DNA of 31,457 nt from an uncultured Bacillaceae bacterium (lineage in GTDB: Bacteria > Bacillota > Bacilli > Bacillales > Caldibacillaceae): positions 1 through 31,457 of the forward strand of contig CALGAD010000002.1 in NCBI GenBank assembly GCA_937951955.1, read 5' to 3'. The translations under genes and the position numbers were made by a program. Positions 15,859 through 23,352 of this stretch are shown here, piece by piece. The notes under the pieces were generated by a model, which saw nothing but the letters and a program-made list of their open reading frames with translations, was not told the origin of the DNA and ran no database searches. Positions within the stretch are counted from its first letter, which is position 1. Each line of letters begins with the position of its first letter.

Positions 15859-17364
15859 ATGAAGAAAAGTTTTTTCCAGCGGTTTCTAGATATCGTGGAA
15901 CGGGTTGGCAATAAGCTACCGGATCCATTTATCATCTTTGTTATCTTATCCGTTATCATGATTATCGTTTCCTGGATATTTAGCTTGTTTGGCGCTAGTG
16001 TAGTCCATCCCGGAACAGGTGAAGAACTTCCGATTAAAAATTTAGCTTCTGGCGAAGGTTTGCAATTTATTTTATCGTCCATGCTCGATAACTTTACTGG
16101 TTTTACACCTCTTGGCCTTGTATTAGTGATGATGCTCGGGATTGGGATTGCTGAAAAAGTCGGATTATTAGATTACGCCATTCGGAAAACAATTTTAAAA
16201 TCACCACCTGCACTCATTACTTATACGGTAGTTTTTGTTGGTATTTTAAGTAACCTGGCATCAGATGCAGGAATCGTTCTGATTCCACCTCTGGCAGCCC
16301 TCGTTTTTTATAAAATCGGCAGGCACCCAATCGCAGGTTTAGCGGCAGGGTTTGCCGGAGCGGGAGCAGGTTTTACGGCAAACTTATTTATTGCCGGTAC
16401 CGATGTATTGCTTTCCGGAATCTCAACAGAAGCTGCACAAATTATTGATGAATCCATGGTCGTCACTGCCGTTGACAACTGGTATTTTAATATCGTTTCT
16501 GTATTTGTTCTGACAATCATTGGGGGATTGGTTACGACACGATTTATCGAGCCCCGTCTCGGAAAATATACGGGTGAATCGATAGAGGAAGAAAATACGG
16601 AAGAGTTACCGAATGCGAAAAAGGGATTTATTTATGCAGCGTTAGCTGGATTGGCATATATGGTTATACTTGTCATCGTCATTCTCCTTCCAAACAGTCC
16701 GTTAACGAATGAGGACGGAGGACTTGTACCTTCACCTTTTATAAGTGGAATTGTGCCGATTTTATTCCTCTTTTTCGTAATTATTGGCGTTACCTTCGGG
16801 ATTACAGTCGGAAAAATCAAATCAGGAAAAGATGTTAGCTTTTACATGGCTGAATCTGTAAAAGATCTTGCGGGATATATCGTCCTCGTTTTTGCAATCG
16901 GTCAGTTTATCGCATACTTCAATTGGTCCAATTTAGGTGTTTGGTTAGCTGTAAATGGTGCCGAGTTTTTAAGGGATATTAATTTTACCGGCATAGGATT
17001 AATTATCTCGTATATTATCTTTACCGCCTTGCTTGATTTTATCATTACATCCGGTTCGGCAAAGTGGGCTGTCGAAGCACCGATATTCGTGCCAATGTTT
17101 ATGCAATTAGGCTACCATCCAGCTTTTACCCAGGTGGCTTATCGGGTCGCTGATTCCTCAATTAATGTTGTAACACCACTCTTCCCCTATATGATCATCA
17201 TCCTTGCATTGATGAAACGTTACGACAAGAACGCAAATATTGGAACGTATATGTCTTTAATGATCCCGTATGCTGCATCATTCTTACTGGCCTGGATTAT
17301 TTTAATTCTAATTTTCTATTATGCTGGTATACCATTAGGACCGGGAATTTATCCGCATTTATAA
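15859..17364 (+). CDS. AbgT family transporter
   Basis: AbgT proteins move p-aminobenzoyl-glutamate across the membrane; some characterised members export sulfonamides or p-aminobenzoate. The 501-residue product has about eleven to twelve hydrophobic segments and family-typical stretches: the N-terminal VGNKLPDPFIIF, LGIGIAEKVGLLDYAIR, the SNLASDAGIVLIPPLAALVF re-entrant region, GFTANLFIAGTD, and SGSAKWAVEAPIFVPMF with VTPLFPYM near the C-terminus. AGGTGA lies about nine bases before the ATG. A strong terminator follows. It lies between an AllC-type hydrolase and a glutamate formimidoyltransferase and near two M20D hydrolases, the family of the AbgA/AbgB partners in E. coli. Direction of transport cannot be read from sequence. 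Confidence 0.92.
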   Translation: MKKSFFQRFLDIVERVGNKLPDPFIIFVILSVIMIIVSWIFSLFGASVVHPGTGEELPIKNLASGEGLQFILSSMLDNFTGFTPLGLVLVMMLGIGIAEKVGLLDYAIRKTILKSPPALITYTVVFVGILSNLASDAGIVLIPPLAALVFYKIGRHPIAGLAAGFAGAGAGFTANLFIAGTDVLLSGISTEAAQIIDESMVVTAVDNWYFNIVSVFVLTIIGGLVTTRFIEPRLGKYTGESIEEENTEELPNAKKGFIYAALAGLAYMVILVIVILLPNSPLTNEDGGLVPSPFISGIVPILFLFFVIIGVTFGITVGKIKSGKDVSFYMAESVKDLAGYIVLVFAIGQFIAYFNWSNLGVWLAVNGAEFLRDINFTGIGLIISYIIFTALLDFIITSGSAKWAVEAPIFVPMFMQLGYHPAFTQVAYRVADSSINVVTPLFPYMIIILALMKRYDKNANIGTYMSLMIPYAASFLLAWIILILIFYYAGIPLGPGIYPHL

Positions 17365-17793
17365 AAAAATAGTTAGTTGAAAATGGCGGAACTATGGCAA
17401 AGGAAATTTTTAAAAAATAACTCAGGGAATTATTTTAAGGAAGATATGGAAACACATTAACAGTTCAAAAGAGGTTCAAAAGGATCGTTTTCCTTTATAA
17501 GAACCTCTTTTTTATGGGATGGAAGAAAAATAGTTGGCTAGCTTTTGTTGGTGCAAGTAGTCCTTTCTTTGTTAACGCGTCAAAAAAGTTTTTTCTTGCT
17601 ATATTTCTATTAACTTGGTATTTTCTTTTAGAATAAAGACGAGCGGACCGTTTGTTTAAATGCAACCAATGAAAGCGATTCCCTTTTTGGTATAATTTTA
17701 GTATGTGCCTGTTTTTAACATGAACTTGATGACAATTTAGAAAATCCCGTTATTCAACTTAATAATTGATTAAATTTTGGAGGTTGTGTTGCC
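17365..17793. other. 429-bp gap between the AbgT and formimidoyltransferase genes
   Basis: The gap contains the AbgT terminator (17468-17516) and about 275 bp of AT-rich sequence before the next ribosome binding site. I saw no further gene. No clear sigma-A promoter stands out, although the terminator implies that one is needed for the next gene. Confidence 0.5.
17468..17516 (+). terminator. intrinsic terminator of the AbgT gene
   Basis: AAAGAGGTTC (17468-17477) pairs with GAACCTCTTT (17501-17510), with an inner AAAGGA/TCCTTT helix, followed by a T-run. It separates the AbgT gene from the formimidoyltransferase gene. Confidence 0.85.
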
Positions 17794-18690
17794 ATGATCC
17801 AATTAGTCGAATGTATTCCCAACTTTAGTGAAGGACGTAACAAGGAAATTATTCAAGGCCTCGTTCAAATCGCCAATAGCGTGAAAGGTGTGACTTTATT
17901 AGATTATTCAGCGGATGAAAACCATAATCGCAGCGTGTTTACATTAATTGGGGATATTGAAGGTATTCAAGAAGTTGCCTTTCAACTCGTTCGATATGCC
18001 AGTGAACATATCGATATGACGAAACATACCGGGGAACACCCACGAATGGGGGCTACGGACGTTGTTCCTTTTGTTCCGATTAAAAATATAACGATGGAAG
18101 AATGTATAGCTCTCTCGAAAAGAGTGGCAGAACGAATTCATAAAGAGTTAAATATTCCCGTATTTTTATATGAAGAATCAGCTACAAAACCGGAAAGAAG
18201 AAATTTAGCAACGATTCGCAAAGGACAATTTGAAGGCATGCCTGAAAAATTGTTACAGGAAGAATGGGCACCGGATTACGGAGACCGAAAAATTCATCCA
18301 ACTGCAGGCGTGACGGCTGTTGGTGCCAGGATGCCCCTTGTCGCATTTAATGTGAATTTAAATACAAATAATCTTGCCATTGCCAATCAAATCGCAAAAG
18401 CCGTTCGTGGTTCATCCGGAGGTTATAAATACTGTAAAGCAATTGGTGTCAAGCTGGAAGATCGCGATCAGGTACAAGTGTCGATGAATATCGTCAATTT
18501 TGAAAAAACGGCTCTATATCGTGTCTTTGAAACAATTAAATTTGAAGCTGAAAGATATGGCGTACAAATTGTCGGCAGTGAAATTATCGGTTTAACACCC
18601 GCAAAGGCGTTAATCGAAACCGCAGCGTATTACTTGCGCCTGGAAAATTTCGATTACGATAAACAAGTATTAGAAAATCATCTATTATAA
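17794..18690 (+). CDS. stand-alone glutamate formimidoyltransferase (FTCD N-terminal type)
   Basis: This enzyme transfers the formimino group between N-formimino-L-glutamate and tetrahydrofolate, and family members can also move a formyl group from 5-formyl-THF to glutamate. The 298-residue product equals the formiminotransferase half of the mammalian bifunctional enzyme. It has the N-terminal VECIPNFSEGR signature, the catalytic His82 in TGEHPRMGATD, and the GVTAVGARMPLVAFNVNL start of the second subdomain. The cyclodeaminase half is absent. GGAGGTTGTGTTGCC precedes the ATG. No hut (histidine degradation) gene accompanies it. Its neighbours are a folate-fragment-type transporter and amide hydrolases, so a role in folate-derivative or formimino-compound use is possible. 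Confidence 0.93.
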   Translation: MIQLVECIPNFSEGRNKEIIQGLVQIANSVKGVTLLDYSADENHNRSVFTLIGDIEGIQEVAFQLVRYASEHIDMTKHTGEHPRMGATDVVPFVPIKNITMEECIALSKRVAERIHKELNIPVFLYEESATKPERRNLATIRKGQFEGMPEKLLQEEWAPDYGDRKIHPTAGVTAVGARMPLVAFNVNLNTNNLAIANQIAKAVRGSSGGYKYCKAIGVKLEDRDQVQVSMNIVNFEKTALYRVFETIKFEAERYGVQIVGSEIIGLTPAKALIETAAYYLRLENFDYDKQVLENHLL

Positions 18691-18886
18691 TAAAGGTAAA
18701 TAAGTATAGTAGTCGTTTTAGAAATTTAGATAAATGATGCGCTTATTCACAAATATACAAAGGTAGCTGAAATAAACGGATCAGGCGCTGTTTCCTGATG
18801 AAAAAGGTGAATGCAACAGCTAACATTCATTCGATCTTCTTTAGAGAAGACGCAGTCTTTCGCAATTGCTTCCTTTCATTATATGA

Positions 18887-18929
18887 AAACACCCTGGAAA
18901 CTTTGGTTTGTTTTGTTTCCAGGGTGTTT
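18887..18929. terminator. bidirectional terminator between the formimidoyltransferase and M20D genes
   Basis: A perfect 15-bp stem, AAACACCCTGGAAAC/GTTTCCAGGGTGTTT, has a T-rich loop. It lies 27 bp beyond the stop of the leftward M20D gene, and downstream of the rightward formimidoyltransferase gene. Confidence 0.8.
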
Positions 18930-18955
18930 GTTATTTGGAGGGATCTTTGATTGTA

Positions 18956-20149
18956 TTAACCTTTATTTGTTTCTAAATAATCGTAAGCTACCCGGGCCAC
19001 CGCTTTTGCAGCAACAAGGAGGGCATCTTCATCGATATCAAATTTCGGATGATGGTTAAAGTAAGGTTTTTCCACTCCTTTTGGACAGCAGCCGATATTA
19101 AAGTAACAGCCCGGGATCTTTTGTAAATAATAAGAAAAATCCTCAGAAGCAGGCATCATTGGATTTTCGATAATTTCTTTAATGTCGGGATCGTCCATCG
19201 TCTCCAAGGAAGATTGAACAAATGAAGTGATTTCCGGATCATTATATAATGGTGGATAATCGACTGTATAATCCAACTCACAGCGTACACCGAACATTTC
19301 TTCCAGTCCTTTGACTAACCGGTGTACCTCTTTTTGGATTAATTGTTGATTTTCCACTGTCATATACCGGATATCGCCTTCAAGTACGACACTATCTTTA
19401 ATGACATTGAACGATCCTTTGCCGTCAAAGGAACCTATTGTCACCACACCCATGTCGAAGGGATTTAACCGACGACTGATAATCGTCTGAGCGGCTGTGA
19501 CAAAGTAGGATCCGGCGACGATGGCATCGTTCGCCTGATGGGGTGAGGAACCGTGACCGCCTACGCCTTGAATTTTTAATTTAAAGAAAGAGCGTCCCGC
19601 CATAAAATGTTCACCTCGGATGCCGATCGTTCCGGTGGGCATCGAAGGCATGAGGTGTATTCCGAAAACGGCATCTAAATCATCTAAAAGACCGGATTCC
19701 ATAATGCTCTTCGCTCCACCGGGTGGTGTTTCTTCCGCATGCTGGTGGATGATTTTAATCGTTCCATGAATTTCTGACTTTAGCTGAATTAAGCAGTCAG
19801 CAAGGACTAAAAGATAAGCGGTATGCCCGTCATGACCGCAGGCATGCATGATGCCGTCGTTTTTTGATTTAAAAGGTAAATCAGTTTCTTCCTGTATGGG
19901 GAGGGCATCAAAGTCAGCGCGAAGCCCGATCGTTTTACCGGGTTTGTCACCTTTGATGGTGACGACAATGCCATATCCGTTCCCGACATTGGTTGCGATT
20001 TCTACATCTTTTCCTTTATAAAAATCAGCGATGTATCGGGCGGTTTTTTCTTCCTGGAAAGAGAGTTCAGGATACTGGTGTAAATAGCGGCGAATTGCGA
20101 TCATTTCATCTTTTCGTTCTTCTAACATTGTTAATAATTTATCAATCAC
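18956..20149 (-). CDS. M20D family amidohydrolase, copy 1
   Basis: This metal-dependent amidohydrolase (hippurate, N-acyl-amino acid or aminobenzoyl-glutamate hydrolase group) has 397 residues. It shows HACGHDGH at 102-109 with the metal-binding Cys and His, HAEE with Glu139/Glu140, GVGGHGSSPHQ in the dimerisation domain, and SEDFSYY with HHPKFD near the C-terminus. I chose the GTG at 20149 because AAGGAGG lies eight bases upstream and the sequence then aligns with the paralogue; a longer frame reaching 20215 would overlap the MFS gene. It is the second gene of an operon with that transporter, 37 bp after its stop. Residues 26-146 are encoded by DNA identical to copy 2. Confidence 0.92.
   Translation of the reverse strand: MIDKLLTMLEERKDEMIAIRRYLHQYPELSFQEEKTARYIADFYKGKDVEIATNVGNGYGIVVTIKGDKPGKTIGLRADFDALPIQEETDLPFKSKNDGIMHACGHDGHTAYLLVLADCLIQLKSEIHGTIKIIHQHAEETPPGGAKSIMESGLLDDLDAVFGIHLMPSMPTGTIGIRGEHFMAGRSFFKLKIQGVGGHGSSPHQANDAIVAGSYFVTAAQTIISRRLNPFDMGVVTIGSFDGKGSFNVIKDSVVLEGDIRYMTVENQQLIQKEVHRLVKGLEEMFGVRCELDYTVDYPPLYNDPEITSFVQSSLETMDDPDIKEIIENPMMPASEDFSYYLQKIPGCYFNIGCCPKGVEKPYFNHHPKFDIDEDALLVAAKAVARVAYDYLETNKG
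19710..20074. repeat. 365-bp identical tract, copy 1 (gene conversion)
   Basis: This segment inside the first M20D gene matches 22495-22859 base for base with no gap. Immediately outside it on both sides the two genes differ at many synonymous and non-synonymous sites. The copies are in direct orientation, 2785 bp apart. Confidence 0.95.
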
Positions 20150-20186
20150 GTTTACATCCTCCTTATCATTTTCCTTAAAAAGCCGT

Positions 20187-21452
20187 TTATGAAGCAGCAT
20201 CGGATACTTCGTCAACGGTATACGTTTTACGGGAAATGGTGTAAGACAATGTTATACAGATCATGGAAATCAAGGCTATGATTGTCAAACCAATCCAGGC
20301 CAATTTATAGGAACCGGTAATATCGTAGACAGCTCCAGTCATTACTCCACCTAAAGCCATACCGACCTGGAAGGCACTGTTTGTAATCCCCATCATCACG
20401 CCAGCATTATTCGTTCCGAATATATGACTCACAAATAGCGGCAGGGAAACGCTGGCAACAGAGTTTCCTAGGGAGAAGAAGATTGCCATGATAATTAACA
20501 AGGTTTTATTTTCTCCGAATAAAAGCAGGATGAAGGAAATAGCGATGGTCAGATAACCGATATTTCCAGATTTAATGACACCTAATTTATCACTGAGCCA
20601 GCCAAGAATTAATTTGCCAAAAACCCCGAGAATGGAATACATGGATACGATGGTAGCCGCAAAAGCCATGCCGTGAAAATCGCTCACATATGGATTAATC
20701 TGCTGCAGTGATCCGGTTGTAATTAATCCCAGGGTAAAGACTCCGAATAAATAAATGTAGAAAAATACTTTTTTCTTCGCTTCAGCTGGGGTGATATCGA
20801 TTTCGATTTCCGAATTCGAACGTTTCGACTGCTCTACTTCGCCATCTCCATATGGTTTTAAACCGATTTCTTCAGGAGTTTTCTTTATGACAAATAAAGC
20901 AATCGGAAGACCGACGATTAAGATAACGAGTCCCATGATGATATACGTTTGCCGCCAGCCAAAGTTCATGATGAGATTGGCGATAATCGGGCTGAAAATA
21001 AAGCCACCTAAACCGATACCTGATATGGCAATACTCATTGCCAGTCCTCTGCTTTTCTTAAACCAGTTAACAATGATCATTTGCATGATTAAATTCCCAC
21101 AGAATAAGAAGGCAATACCGAGAACAGCTGCGGAAATATAGAGATGGATGACCGATTGGGCCAATCCATAGGACATGTAAGCAAGGGAAAATACGATAAT
21201 GCCGATCGATAAAATCCATTTAACGTTGTATTTTTGTACCACTTTTCCCACGGCAGGAGAGATAATAATCCCACAAAATGCGATGATGGTCGTTGTCAGT
21301 GTAAAGGCACTGCGTGCAATTCCGAATTCTTCCGTCACCGGAATCATGTATAAACTAACGAGTGCACTTGTAAAAGGGACAGTGATCGTTATTAAAATGA
21401 GTCCAGCAATGACAATCCACCAACCGTAGAAGAATTTACTTTTCTTTAGCAT
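20187..21452 (-). CDS. MFS transporter, OFA (oxalate/formate antiporter-like) family
   Basis: The 421-residue protein has twelve hydrophobic segments and a central polar loop (about residues 195-225, TPEEIGLKPYGDGE). The N-terminal FYGWWIVIAG, and NWFKKSRGLAMSIAISGIGLGGF around residues 130-152, are typical of the OFA/monocarboxylate group, which carries small carboxylates. The substrate is not known. GGAGTG lies shortly before the ATG. It is the first gene of a two-gene leftward operon with the M20D hydrolase, so it probably imports that hydrolase's substrate or exchanges its carboxylate product. A cre-like box lies 24-38 bp upstream of the start. Confidence 0.88.
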   Translation of the reverse strand: MLKKSKFFYGWWIVIAGLILITITVPFTSALVSLYMIPVTEEFGIARSAFTLTTTIIAFCGIIISPAVGKVVQKYNVKWILSIGIIVFSLAYMSYGLAQSVIHLYISAAVLGIAFLFCGNLIMQMIIVNWFKKSRGLAMSIAISGIGLGGFIFSPIIANLIMNFGWRQTYIIMGLVILIVGLPIALFVIKKTPEEIGLKPYGDGEVEQSKRSNSEIEIDITPAEAKKKVFFYIYLFGVFTLGLITTGSLQQINPYVSDFHGMAFAATIVSMYSILGVFGKLILGWLSDKLGVIKSGNIGYLTIAISFILLLFGENKTLLIIMAIFFSLGNSVASVSLPLFVSHIFGTNNAGVMMGITNSAFQVGMALGGVMTGAVYDITGSYKLAWIGLTIIALISMICITLSYTISRKTYTVDEVSDAAS

Positions 21453-21476
21453 ATGAACACTCCATTCTTTTTTCTG

Positions 21477-21490
21477 GTAAGCGTTTACAA
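21477..21490. promoter_or_regulatory. cre-like CcpA site upstream of the MFS-M20D operon
   Basis: GGTAAGCGTTTACA matches the cre consensus TGWAANCGNTNWCA at 13 of 14 positions (first base differs). It lies between the likely promoter and the MFS start, a position suited to glucose repression by roadblock. Confidence 0.65.
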
Positions 21491-21582
21491 TAAAGTTGTA
21501 ATAATATATTTTCCTCTTTCAATTAATAAGGTTTTCAACCTGAATATGGTGAGATTCGTGATTTATTTATAATTTTACAAGT

Positions 21583-21620
21583 TTGATAGCGTTTTCGTAA
21601 TGAAAAAAATTACAATTTTT
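21583..21620. repeat. 38-bp repeated upstream element, copy A
   Basis: This element matches 23248-23285 at 35 of 38 positions. It contains a weaker cre-like core (TGATAGCGTTTTCG), the inverted repeat TTTCGTAATGAAA and an imperfect palindrome AAATTACAATTT. It lies 131 bp upstream of the leftward MFS gene. Confidence 0.75.
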
Positions 21621-21661
21621 CAGAAGTTAAATGAACTTTTTTTCAAATTAGGGGTTAAGGG

Positions 21662-21715
21662 AAAAAACAAATCCCCCTGAAAGCATGGGACATGCATATA
21701 CGGATCAGGGAGATT
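21662..21715 (-). terminator. terminator of M20D copy 2
   Basis: Leftward, AATCTCCCTGA pairs with TCAGGGGGATT (one mismatch) across a 24-base loop and is followed by TGTTTTTTC. It begins 29 bp past the stop codon at 21744. Confidence 0.7.
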
Positions 21716-21743
21716 AAATGTGAATATTTGTACTGCTATCTAA

Positions 21744-22934
21744 TTATTTATGTTTTTCTAAATAACTGAGAGCCACCTGTCCAACTGCTTTTGCTGCCAC
21801 TAACAAGGCATCTTCATCGATATCAAATTTCGGATGATGGTTAAAGTATGGCTTTTCTACTCCCTTAGGGATGCAACCAATGTAGAAGAAGCTACCTGGT
21901 GTTTTTTGTGCATAATAGGCAAAGTCTTCGGAACCTGATAACATTGGACCTTCAAATATACCTTTAATATCAGGGTCGTTTACTGATTCCAATGTAGATT
22001 TAACAAAATCCGTAAGTTCAGGATCATTGTATAACGGCGGGTAATCTGCTGTGTACGTTAACTCACAAGTAACCCCAAATTCTTCTTCAATTCCTCTGAC
22101 GATTCGCCGAACTTCTCTTTCAATCAATTGTTGTGTTTCCTCGGTCATGTAACGAACGTCTCCCTCAAGAACAACACTATCTTTGATCACATTGAAGGAA
22201 CCCTTTCCGTCAAAGGAACCGATGGTGACAACTCCCATATCAAAGGGATTGATACGACGGCTAACAATGGTCTGAATCGCTGTGACAAAATGTGCACCGG
22301 CGACAATGGCATCATTAGCTTGGTGAGGGGAAGAACCGTGACCGCCGACTCCTTGAATTTTTAGTTTGAAATATGTTCTTCCCGCCATCGCTTCTCCGCT
22401 CCGTAATCCGACGTAACCAGCCGGTTTAAACGGGAACAAATGAATGCCGAAAACAGCATCCAAATCGTCCAGGAGCCCGGACTCCACGATACTTTTCGCT
22501 CCACCGGGTGGTGTTTCTTCCGCATGCTGGTGGATGATTTTAATCGTTCCATGAATTTCTGACTTTAGCTGAATTAAGCAGTCAGCAAGGACTAAAAGAT
22601 AAGCGGTATGCCCGTCATGACCGCAGGCATGCATGATGCCGTCGTTTTTTGATTTAAAAGGTAAATCAGTTTCTTCCTGTATGGGGAGGGCATCAAAGTC
22701 AGCGCGAAGCCCGATCGTTTTACCGGGTTTGTCACCTTTGATGGTGACGACAATGCCATATCCGTTCCCGACATTGGTTGCGATTTCTACATCTTTTCCT
22801 TTATAAAAATCAGCGATGTATCGGGCGGTTTTTTCTTCCTGGAAAGAGAGTTCAGGATATTGGTGTAAATAACGCCGGATTTCGATGATTTCATCTTTTC
22901 GTGATTCTAACATGTTCATCAATTTTTGAATCAA
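21744..22934 (-). CDS. M20D family amidohydrolase, copy 2
   Basis: This 396-residue paralogue of the hydrolase at 18956-20149 keeps HACGHDGH, HAEE and SEDFAYY, and probably hydrolyses an N-acyl-amino acid-type amide. The start is TTG at 22934, with TAGGAGG eight bases upstream. Residues 26-146 are identical to copy 1 down to the DNA, while the rest has diverged, especially residues 155-175 (PFKPAGYVGLRSGEA against PSMPTGTIGIRGEHF) and 335-370. The two enzymes may therefore share a catalytic core but differ in the substrate pocket. It is a single-gene unit with its own terminator and an inverted repeat in the leader. Confidence 0.92.
   Translation of the reverse strand: MIQKLMNMLESRKDEIIEIRRYLHQYPELSFQEEKTARYIADFYKGKDVEIATNVGNGYGIVVTIKGDKPGKTIGLRADFDALPIQEETDLPFKSKNDGIMHACGHDGHTAYLLVLADCLIQLKSEIHGTIKIIHQHAEETPPGGAKSIVESGLLDDLDAVFGIHLFPFKPAGYVGLRSGEAMAGRTYFKLKIQGVGGHGSSPHQANDAIVAGAHFVTAIQTIVSRRINPFDMGVVTIGSFDGKGSFNVIKDSVVLEGDVRYMTEETQQLIEREVRRIVRGIEEEFGVTCELTYTADYPPLYNDPELTDFVKSTLESVNDPDIKGIFEGPMLSGSEDFAYYAQKTPGSFFYIGCIPKGVEKPYFNHHPKFDIDEDALLVAAKAVGQVALSYLEKHK
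22495..22859. repeat. 365-bp identical tract, copy 2 (gene conversion)
   Basis: This is the partner of 19710-20074: direct orientation, no mismatch found by eye over the whole length, and abrupt loss of identity at both ends. Confidence 0.95.
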
Positions 22935-22957
22935 AGTGATTGCCTCCTAACCAATTA

Positions 22958-22975
22958 TTGTTACCTTTGTAACAA
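22958..22975. promoter_or_regulatory. inverted repeat in the M20D copy 2 leader, candidate operator
   Basis: TTGTTAC-CTTT-GTAACAA is a perfect 7-4-7 inverted repeat, 24-41 bp upstream of the TTG start codon. Just beside it, TTGGTTA (leftward, 22948-22954) resembles the core of the B. subtilis PucR box, and a PucR-type regulator is encoded next door. The link is speculative. Confidence 0.45.
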
Positions 22976-23247
22976 GATATTCTAGAGTAGTAGACATTGG
23001 ATAATCGCTAATGAGAAAGTGCCCAGGCTTTCTATTGCTGCATTAAAAATGGAAATCTTCTAATTGTAAATCAAGATGCAAAGGTAGGGCTTGAGAATTG
23101 TCTTGTGATTTTTGCGATATATGTTTACAAAAATTTTCATCACAAGAATACTATTATGCATTGAAAAAGAGCCGGCAATGACAGCATGTAAGCTATTTAG
23201 CAACAAATTTAAGAAGATTTCATTTAGTATAACTATATTTTAGGTTA

Positions 23248-23285
23248 TTGATAGCGCTTTCGTAATGAAATAAATTATAATTTTT
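23248..23285. repeat. 38-bp repeated upstream element, copy B, with cre-like core
   Basis: This partner of 21583-21620 has three differences in 38 bp. The core TGATAGCGCTTTCG is two bases from the ideal cre palindrome TGAAAGCGCTTTCA, followed by TTTCGTAATGAAA and the perfect palindrome AAATTATAATTT. It lies 314 bp upstream of M20D copy 2. Confidence 0.75.
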
Positions 23286-23352
23286 TCCGTGGAAAATGAA
23301 TAATTTTTCAAGTGATCGGTAAAAAGCCGTTATTATTCGCCGGAAATGAACA

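Larger units (their letters stand above)
22935..23352. other. 418-bp upstream region of M20D copy 2
   Basis: No gene is seen. The region holds the M20D ribosome binding site, an inverted repeat at 22958-22975, and the repeated cre-like element at 23248-23285 just beyond the PucR stop codon. The leader is long for one gene, which leaves room for several binding sites. Confidence 0.6.

Noticed and set aside
19807..19989. Identical 60-codon frames at 19807-19989 and 22592-22774
   Set aside because: They are out-of-frame shadows inside the identical tract, useful only as confirmation that the two tracts match.
20150..20215. N-terminal extension of M20D copy 1
   Set aside because: It would overlap the MFS stop codon, whereas the GTG at 20149 has AAGGAGG eight bases upstream and aligns exactly with the paralogue's start.
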